A stretch of 6,246 bases of DNA, taken from assembly GCA_964533785.1 (NCBI GenBank), contig CAZHNG010000378.1:1-6246 (forward strand), read 5' to 3'. The translations under genes and the position numbers were made by a program. This DNA is from JANQRV01 sp964533785. Its GTDB lineage: Bacteria; Bacteroidota; Bacteroidia; Chitinophagales; Saprospiraceae. Position 1 is the first letter of the stretch. Each line of letters begins with the position of its first letter. The notes below the pieces were generated by a model, which was not told the origin of the DNA, did not search any database, and saw only the letters and a program-made list of their open reading frames with translations. This document shows, in pieces, positions 1 to 4,668 of the stretch.

Positions 1-110
1 CAGTAACCGCCTTTCTTTCCTCGTCGTTACTTTACATCAGATTTGGGCTGCACCCCCTTTAGGCTTCAATTTCAATCACCGCTAAGATCAAAGTAAACAT
101 CAAATTAAAG

Positions 111-1250
111 ATGAACAATAGAACATACACTTTCTTTTCTATGATCTTGTTTTTTGGTACAAATCAATACCCAGTGAAGTTATATTATTCGATTATTTTC
201 CTGGTCACTTTACTTGTTTTAGGGTGTAATAATCAACTAGAACCGCACATCTGTCCGCCCTGTAATTTACCTTGTGATACTTTGACCTTCTCTCAATCTG
301 GAATCTGCCCCCATTGTAATATGAAACTCTTGAAAAAGAGTGACTTAGTAATCAATGATATCAATATTCGGAATGGTTCCGGATTCTTTCAAATTGACGG
401 TGGCAATGATGATCCGACTAAGACGATCACCGTTTTTTACCACAAGCCAGCCTCTTTCACTACCAATTCTAAAATTTTACTGGTAATACCTGGTGCCGGG
501 AGAAATGGCGATAGTTACCGGGATGCCTGGGTCGAAGCATCTGAAGAACTTAACCTGCTGATTTTATCTCCGATGTTTCCGGAAATTGGATATGGATTTG
601 AGGATTATCACTTATGTGGTTTAATTGACAATTCAAATCTGGGAAACAGCATAACGTACATCGAAAATACCAATAAGGTCCAACTCGATGAAAATCAATT
701 TGAATTTAGGGTCAATGCGAATTCAGAGGAACGGATTTTTAAGGATTTTGACCGGATATTCGACTTGGTCAAGCAGACCTTGAACTCAACGCAGGTTACT
801 TATGATATTTTCGGTCATTCTGCCGGTGGTCATATTTTACATCGCTTAGCGCTTTTTGGAAAAACAACAAAAGCAGATAGGATTCTGGCGGCCAATGCCA
901 GTTTTTATACGGTACCGGATTGGGAGACCGATTTTCCTTTTGGACTAAAAGAGGGCCCCATTGATACGGTAACTTTAAAACAGGCCTTCGAAAAGAAGTT
1001 GGTGCTCTTATTAGGCGAGTTGGACAATGCAGACGAAACCGGAGGTACTTTTCTCCATTCGGAAAGTGCGGACCAACAAGGGTTACACCGCTTAGCCAGG
1101 GGGCAATACTTTTTTCAAAAAGCGGAAGAAATGGCACAGGAACTGGAGTATGATTTTAACTGGCAACTGATTGTTGTGCCCGAAGTTGGCCATGACCAGG
1201 AATTAATGGGGAAAGCGGCGGCGGCCTATTTGCGCAAGATGCGTGATTGA
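111..1250 (+). CDS. Lipoprotein alpha/beta hydrolase with N-terminal CPPC cysteine module
   Basis: Predicted membrane-anchored serine hydrolase (esterase-like) of unknown substrate. The signal region ends in the lipobox LVLGC with Cys39. Right after it is a cysteine module, C48-P-P-C51, C55 and C66-P-H-C69, ending NMKL, which looks like a small metal-binding knuckle. The alpha/beta-hydrolase domain then shows an oxyanion-type loop IPGAGRNG (126-133), the nucleophile elbow GHSAGG with Ser237, an acid candidate Asp305 or Asp308 in GELDNAD, and the catalytic His361 in VGHDQ. The triad therefore looks complete and the gene intact. The start is uncertain. ATG 111 has TTAAAG just before it, as does the start at 1323, but gives an unusually long 38-residue signal. 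GTG at 174 would give a textbook 17-residue lipoprotein signal (MKLYYSIIF onward). The fold and lipoprotein calls are firm; the substrate and the metal-binding role are inference. Confidence 0.85.
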   Translation: MNNRTYTFFSMILFFGTNQYPVKLYYSIIFLVTLLVLGCNNQLEPHICPPCNLPCDTLTFSQSGICPHCNMKLLKKSDLVINDINIRNGSGFFQIDGGNDDPTKTITVFYHKPASFTTNSKILLVIPGAGRNGDSYRDAWVEASEELNLLILSPMFPEIGYGFEDYHLCGLIDNSNLGNSITYIENTNKVQLDENQFEFRVNANSEERIFKDFDRIFDLVKQTLNSTQVTYDIFGHSAGGHILHRLALFGKTTKADRILAANASFYTVPDWETDFPFGLKEGPIDTVTLKQAFEKKLVLLLGELDNADETGGTFLHSESADQQGLHRLARGQYFFQKAEEMAQELEYDFNWQLIVVPEVGHDQELMGKAAAAYLRKMRD

Positions 1251-1322
1251 AGAAGCCAGATACCAGATGTAACCTTCGGAAATGGTCCAAAGTATTCATG
1301 AAAAATAAGCAAAGTTTTAAAG

Positions 1323-1610
1323 ATGCTGAGAACAATCATCTTGTTTTTTATGATCTCCCTTTTTTATTCCTGTACCTCAACCACCGAAGATGAAAACCCT
1401 TTTGATGGTATTTGGCAATCTATTGGTTCGGGCAGAATCTTAACAGGAAGTGCAGCGGAATTATTTGCTTTAGCTACAATGTCCCTACCTCATATCAAAA
1501 GAATTGGATCAACTACCACCGGCGCTATGTCAACCGCATTGGAGAAAAAATTACCCAATGGATGGGACTTTGCGCTATCCAATGAAATTTTCATGGATAA
1601 CAACTTTTAA
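1323..1610 (+). pseudogene. S41-family peptidase lipoprotein remnant with large internal deletion
   Basis: A 95-codon open frame that reads as two ends of an S41 (C-terminal-processing protease-like) lipoprotein joined in frame. Residues 1-40 are a lipoprotein signal (LFYSC, Cys17), an acidic linker and the NPFDGIWQSIGSGRIL segment seen at the N-terminus of Bacteroidota S41 lipoproteins. Residues 41-95 match the end of the catalytic domain: TGSAAE with the presumed nucleophile Ser43, then a G-x-T-x-G segment (62-67) and the KLPNGWDFALSNE block. S41 enzymes are normally several hundred residues long, so most of the protein, including the substrate-binding part, is missing at a junction near 1434-1445. 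After the TAA the same frame continues NYAPLGVI, which resembles the family's usual continuation, so the stop may also be a mutation. A functional protease is very unlikely. The family assignment comes from recalled motif patterns, not a search. Confidence 0.72.
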
Positions 1611-1675
1611 AATTATGCGCCTCTTGGAGTAATCAAGAAAATGAAAGTTCTAAAACTCATAACTACTCATTTACG

Positions 1676-1990
1676 GTGTCCAAGAGCGCGAAGAACCTTG
1701 ATGACCATATCAATCATTTTTTTAAAAAAAATCAAATTCCTAAAGTTGGTGTATTAGCCAAGAGTTTAGGAATTTCCGACAGACACCTAAGGAATTTGTC
1801 CTATGAACTGTACGGAATACCTCCAAAAACCGTTTTGAAAATTAAGAGGCTCCACAAATCTTTACTAACAAATGTTAGAACTCACAGATATTCACAATTG
1901 GCTTTAGACTCTGGATATTACGACCAATCCCACATGATAGCGGAATATCAAGCCTTAATAGGGAAAACCCCAAAGCAATTATTCCTGTAG
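1676..1990 (+). CDS. AraC-family DNA-binding domain, probably a 5'-truncated regulator
   Basis: Encodes a 104-residue protein that is almost entirely an AraC/XylS-type DNA-binding domain. The first helix-turn-helix covers about residues 23-47 (VGVLAKSLGISDRHLRNLSYELYG). The linker helix follows at 49-66. The second helix-turn-helix is about 72-100, including LALDSGYYDQSHMIAEY and the family-typical G-x-T-P-x-x (96-101). Most Bacteroidota AraC regulators carry an N-terminal sensor domain and are 250-300 residues long; none is present here. The only usable start is GTG 1676, yet the frame is open back to 1601 (preceding stop TAA 1598-1600), and that extra stretch reads as plausible protein. This fits a C-terminal fragment fused to the degraded protease DNA upstream. 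A stand-alone MarA/SoxS-like regulator is the alternative. No target is evident; the hydrolase at 2102 is the nearest candidate. Confidence 0.7.
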   Translation: MSKSAKNLDDHINHFFKKNQIPKVGVLAKSLGISDRHLRNLSYELYGIPPKTVLKIKRLHKSLLTNVRTHRYSQLALDSGYYDQSHMIAEYQALIGKTPKQLFL

Positions 1991-2052
1991 TTCCGATTTT
2001 TCCTATACATGTTAAAAATTTGACTTTACCTTGCCTCCCAAGTTTCAAATAA

Positions 2053-2073
2053 ATACAGTGTAAAGTGCTGTAT
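2053..2073. promoter_or_regulatory. Small inverted repeat upstream of the hydrolase at 2102
   Basis: ATACAG (2053-2058) and CTGTAT (2068-2073) are perfect 6-base inverted repeats separated by 9 bases, 29 bases before the ATG at 2102. The spacing would suit a dimeric regulator or a small hairpin in the leader. It may equally be chance in AT-rich DNA. No convincing Bacteroidota promoter (TTG with a TAnnTTTG box) was found beside it. Confidence 0.25.
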
Positions 2074-2101
2074 GTAATTGGTGTATCATAATTAGTAAGC
2101 G

Positions 2102-2989
2102 ATGAATAAAAATAGAATAATACATTTATTGCTGCTGGCAGTATTTACTTGTTTTAGTGGATGCAAATCGTCACCATCAGCAACACTCAAAGCAGTCGGT
2201 TCTAGGGGCTGGCATACGACCATAGGGCCATTTGCAGAGTTTGATCCCAAACATGAATCTGTAGAGATTTGGACTCCAAACAATCAAAAGAATGCACCCC
2301 TGATTATATATGCCCACGGAGGTGCTGGGTATCGTGATGATGATCGTGCCAGAGTGAAACTCATACGCCGTAATGGATTTGCTACTATATCCTTCGATGC
2401 ATACGAAATGAATGGATTAGATTGGAATTTTGTAACACGTAGAGTTACGAATGAAGGGAAACAAAATCTCATTTGGGCTGTTTTCGTGGGTGCCTTTGAG
2501 TATGCTTTAACAAATGATAATTGGGACAATGAAAACATATTTCTCTATGGTGCCTCAAATGGCGGCAGGACCGTGCTATATGCTGGAAGTAAGCTAAACA
2601 AAGAAAGTATAAAAGGTATCATTTCTGAAGCGCCAGCCGCAACCGGATATGAACTTGAGGATCATAATATTCCAACCATCATCCTGTTTGGAAAATTAGA
2701 TACATGGGCAGGAAAATCAGATACTGATTTTGTTTGGAAACGAACCTATCCAAATTCACCAATATCCATAGAAAATTGGGTTAATTCTCAGCAGGAAAAA
2801 GGCAACCCTGTTAAATTTATTTTTTATGAAAACGCAGGACATCTTTTGTTTGAAGGCCCACTTGAGAAAGTAACTGTCAAAAGAGGAGATAAAATAGCAT
2901 TTACAGCGTATCAGGGAGCAGATGAAAATGTATTAGAGCAATACGAGAAGGATATTATTGAATTTGTAAATACCTGCTTAGTCGAATAA
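2102..2989 (+). CDS. Lipoprotein alpha/beta hydrolase (dienelactone-hydrolase-like)
   Basis: Predicted envelope-anchored serine hydrolase of 295 residues with unknown substrate. A hydrophobic signal (LLLLAVF) leads to the lipobox FSGC with Cys21. The domain shows the oxyanion motif HGG at 72-74 followed by an acidic RDDDRAR stretch, the nucleophile elbow GASNGG with Ser152, the acid Asp200 in FGKLDTW, and the catalytic His247 in NAGHLL. All triad positions are in the expected order and spacing, so the enzyme looks functional. It is most like the dienelactone hydrolase or acyl-peptidase-like branch of the superfamily; a carboxylesterase is equally possible. The start is well placed for the signal peptide. 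The last nine codons overlap, in another frame, the reading frame of the beta-lactamase remnant, so the extreme C-terminus (NTCLVE) may have been changed by that junction. It is not obviously operonic with the fragments around it. Confidence 0.85.
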   Translation: MNKNRIIHLLLLAVFTCFSGCKSSPSATLKAVGSRGWHTTIGPFAEFDPKHESVEIWTPNNQKNAPLIIYAHGGAGYRDDDRARVKLIRRNGFATISFDAYEMNGLDWNFVTRRVTNEGKQNLIWAVFVGAFEYALTNDNWDNENIFLYGASNGGRTVLYAGSKLNKESIKGIISEAPAATGYELEDHNIPTIILFGKLDTWAGKSDTDFVWKRTYPNSPISIENWVNSQQEKGNPVKFIFYENAGHLLFEGPLEKVTVKRGDKIAFTAYQGADENVLEQYEKDIIEFVNTCLVE

Positions 2990-3288
2990 AAAATGCAATA
3001 CTTTTCAAAGACAGCTATGACTTTATATGGAATATAATGAAAGGTACCAAAACAGGAAAGAACAGATTAAGGGGGGAATTACCCGAAGAAGCAAATGTTG
3101 CACATAAACTAGATGGTTGGGAAACTGCTTCTGTAAACCATATTGAAATCATTTTTATAACGAATGGGAAACACTTTATCATCAGTGTTTTTATAACGGA
3201 ATCTAAAGAAGACATTGAAACCAACGAAAAAATAATATCTGATATTTCTAAGGTTACTTGGGATTATTTTATGGCGGTTAACCGATAG
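2962..3288 (+). pseudogene. Class A beta-lactamase C-terminal remnant
   Basis: The frame from 2962 (just after TGA 2959-2961) to the TAG ending at 3288 reads as the last third of a class A serine beta-lactamase, closest in memory to the A2 group (CfxA/PER/VEB-like). The segment SYDFIWNIM (about 3013-3039) is followed by TGKNRLRGELPE, then the VAHK strand, then HIEIIFITNGKHFIISVF and the C-terminal helix ETNEKIISDISKVTWDYF. Everything with the nucleophile SxxK, SDN and omega loop is absent. The essential KTG triad is replaced by Lys-Leu-Asp (codons 3106-3114), and several residues after it (normally TSG and onward) are missing. It cannot hydrolyse beta-lactams as read. ATG 3037 would give 83 residues, but homology appears to start upstream of it and overlaps the end of the hydrolase gene. 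The family call rests on recognised motif order. Confidence 0.75.
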
Positions 3289-3320
3289 TTCAATTAACCA
3301 AAAAAACTGCAGGTAATAAT

Positions 3321-3428
3321 GTATATAAAAATAGGCGAAACAGTAGTAAAGTCAAGGCTTTTGGCTCGTATAAAACTTCGTGCTTAACTGAAAGTTTGGT
3401 GCTTCAAAATCGCCTACTTTTCATATAC
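3321..3428. repeat. 108-base long-arm palindromic element, attC-like architecture
   Basis: The left arm GTATATAAAAATAGGCGA (3321-3338) and right arm TCGCCTACTTTTCATATAC (3410-3428) are complementary apart from one substitution and one extra base in the right arm, so the strand folds into a long stem with a single bulge. The 71-base centre is itself structured: AAACTT and AAGTTT can pair, and a short GTGCTT motif is repeated directly. Length, imperfect palindromy and the bulged base resemble integron attC sites, but canonical GTTRRRY/RYYYAAC core sequences were not found at the arm ends. It could instead be an intergenic palindromic repeat or a structured terminator. It lies 33 bases downstream of the beta-lactamase remnant. 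Confidence 0.6.
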
Positions 3429-3474
3429 TAACCGTTCTAAAATTTTATGTCCTGAATTTCTGAAACTTCTCCAG

Positions 3475-3508
3475 TGAGTTTTAAAAATTAAACAATTTTC
3501 AAAACTCA
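3475..3508. terminator. AT-rich 15-bp hairpin between convergent genes
   Basis: TGAGTTTTAAAAATT (3475-3489) and AATTTTCAAAACTCA (3494-3508) pair over 15 positions with one mismatch around the 4-base loop AAAC. The mismatch is A-C in a plus-strand transcript but becomes a G-U wobble in a minus-strand transcript, so the hairpin is continuous for RNA leaving the oxygenase gene (stop at 3565). No U-tract follows on either strand, so it is not a textbook intrinsic terminator; the position between convergent genes supports a bidirectional terminator or transcript-end stabiliser. Confidence 0.45.
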
Positions 3509-3564
3509 GGTAATACCTAACTAAAAGATTTCCCAATAGTGAAGTACCCTATTCCTAATCTTTG

Positions 3565-4548
3565 TTACCATTTCTTCAGCCCCAACAATTGCTCACCCAA
3601 CTCCGTCAATTCTGCCGTCTGATATTTGGTTTGTTCCCAGTTGCGTGGATCACCCGGAAAAGCGTACCCTTCCGGTGCGATTCTATCTTTCCAGGACTTT
3701 ATCCGCCATGCTTTCAGCTCCTCATTATCCTCTTGCGCCGGCATCATGGAAATATACTGGGCGATTCTCACCTTATCTTCTGAATGATTAGGACGAATGC
3801 CATGCGGCTCCGTACTATTGAAAATAAGCAGATCGCCGGCCTCCAGGCTTACTTTTACGATTTTGTCCTCCAATCCGGTAATATCCGGTTGAAAATGATC
3901 GCGGTCTTCCGGTTGTGTTAATTTCCAGGTATCATAATTGCGGTACAACCAGGGGATGCACTGAAAGCCCCCCATATTTTCATCCGTTTGGTTGGAAAGC
4001 GCCAGTACCCCTTGTACGTTTTGTGGTTTAGTCTCCGGGTCATAGTCCCAGTGAATGAAGCCTTTGTATTCAAAACCCGGGCGGATCGGGAAATTGAGGT
4101 TGGCGCGGTCAATGGTTACCCATAGTTTTTCGGTCCCCCAGATATCGACAAACGCATCGTACACTTTTTGTGTTTGGCGGTTATTCCAGAGGTATTGGTG
4201 GTTATACACCTCTACCATTCCGGTGCCGGCTAGTTCTTTCATCTGCATTTCGGCGCGGGGAGCAGTATACCATGTGCTTTTGTCATTGGGGTCTTTCTCT
4301 TCAAATTCCCAAAGAAAAGCTGCCGTTGTCAAAGCTTGTTCTCTGGGAACGGCATTTTTTAGGACCACATATCCATTGTGTTTCCAGAATTCCCATTGTT
4401 CGATGGTTAAAACTCTTAGGGTTTCAGCGGTAGCCTGTTCTCTTAGTTTTACGGTACTGCTTTTGGCAGTAGAAGGGTTACCGGGAATGTCTTTGTGTTC
4501 ATTGTTGGGGATCATTCTTTTGGACTCGGTTTTATCTGTGTTTTTCAT
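3565..4548 (-). CDS. Phytanoyl-CoA dioxygenase (PhyH) family Fe(II)/2-oxoglutarate oxygenase
   Basis: Predicted cytoplasmic non-haem iron, 2-oxoglutarate-dependent oxygenase of 327 residues. No signal peptide is visible. A polar N-terminal tail (about 1-45) precedes the typical entry helix and strand (LTIEQWEFWKHNGYVVLKNAVP, 47-68). Iron ligands are His166 and Asp168 in FIHWDYDP and the distal His249 in STEPHGIRPN. Arg261, or less likely Arg252, would bind the 2-oxoglutarate carboxylate. GGFQCIPW (193-200) and EAGDLLIFNS (236-245) are the usual core strands before the distal His. All key residues are present, so the enzyme looks active. The family hydroxylates diverse small molecules and lipids, and the true substrate cannot be read from sequence or neighbours. 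ATG 4548 is the first start; Met12 is an alternative. It lies 120 bases downstream of the DUF5916 gene on the same strand and may be co-transcribed or have its own promoter. Confidence 0.85.
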   Translation of the reverse strand: MKNTDKTESKRMIPNNEHKDIPGNPSTAKSSTVKLREQATAETLRVLTIEQWEFWKHNGYVVLKNAVPREQALTTAAFLWEFEEKDPNDKSTWYTAPRAEMQMKELAGTGMVEVYNHQYLWNNRQTQKVYDAFVDIWGTEKLWVTIDRANLNFPIRPGFEYKGFIHWDYDPETKPQNVQGVLALSNQTDENMGGFQCIPWLYRNYDTWKLTQPEDRDHFQPDITGLEDKIVKVSLEAGDLLIFNSTEPHGIRPNHSEDKVRIAQYISMMPAQEDNEELKAWRIKSWKDRIAPEGYAFPGDPRNWEQTKYQTAELTELGEQLLGLKKW

Positions 4549-4668
4549 AATAGCTAGAATTTTAAGTTGATATCGTGGAGAAAATACAAAGGATTATTTG
4601 AAGCTTAATTTTACGAAATTTAATGGATAGGTATAAAATTTTAAAATACAACTACTTAATCCTTCCAA

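Larger units (their letters stand above)
3289..3564. other. Gene-free convergent intergenic region
   Basis: No protein-coding gene or RNA gene could be supported in these 276 bases. The stretch is AT-rich and holds the long palindromic element and the short hairpin listed separately; the remaining bases (3429-3474 and 3509-3564) show no recognised motif. It marks the switch from the AT-richer plus-strand genes on the left to the higher-GC minus-strand genes on the right. Confidence 0.6.

Noticed and set aside
2..31. AGTAAC (2-7) / GTTACT (26-31) inverted repeat at the window start
   Set aside because: Only six pairs with an 18-base spacer and no tract or known context; likely chance.
38..45. 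CAGATTTG as a Bacteroidota -7 promoter box for the gene at 111
   Set aside because: One base off TAnnTTTG, and no matching TTG element at the expected upstream distance.
796..1137. Minus-strand open frame inside the first hydrolase
   Set aside because: It overlaps the region holding the catalytic Ser and acid of an intact hydrolase and shows no domain features.
2284..2538. Minus-strand open frame inside the second hydrolase
   Set aside because: Shadow of the coding strand with no start context or recognisable motif.
3321..3428. Calling the palindrome a confirmed integron attC site
   Set aside because: No GTTRRRY/RYYYAAC core pair was found at the arm ends, no integrase is in the window and only one copy is present, so it is kept as attC-like only.
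4055..4570. Long plus-strand open frame antisense to the oxygenase gene
   Set aside because: It is the reverse-strand shadow of a gene with a complete iron and 2-oxoglutarate binding motif set; the translation has no recognisable domain.
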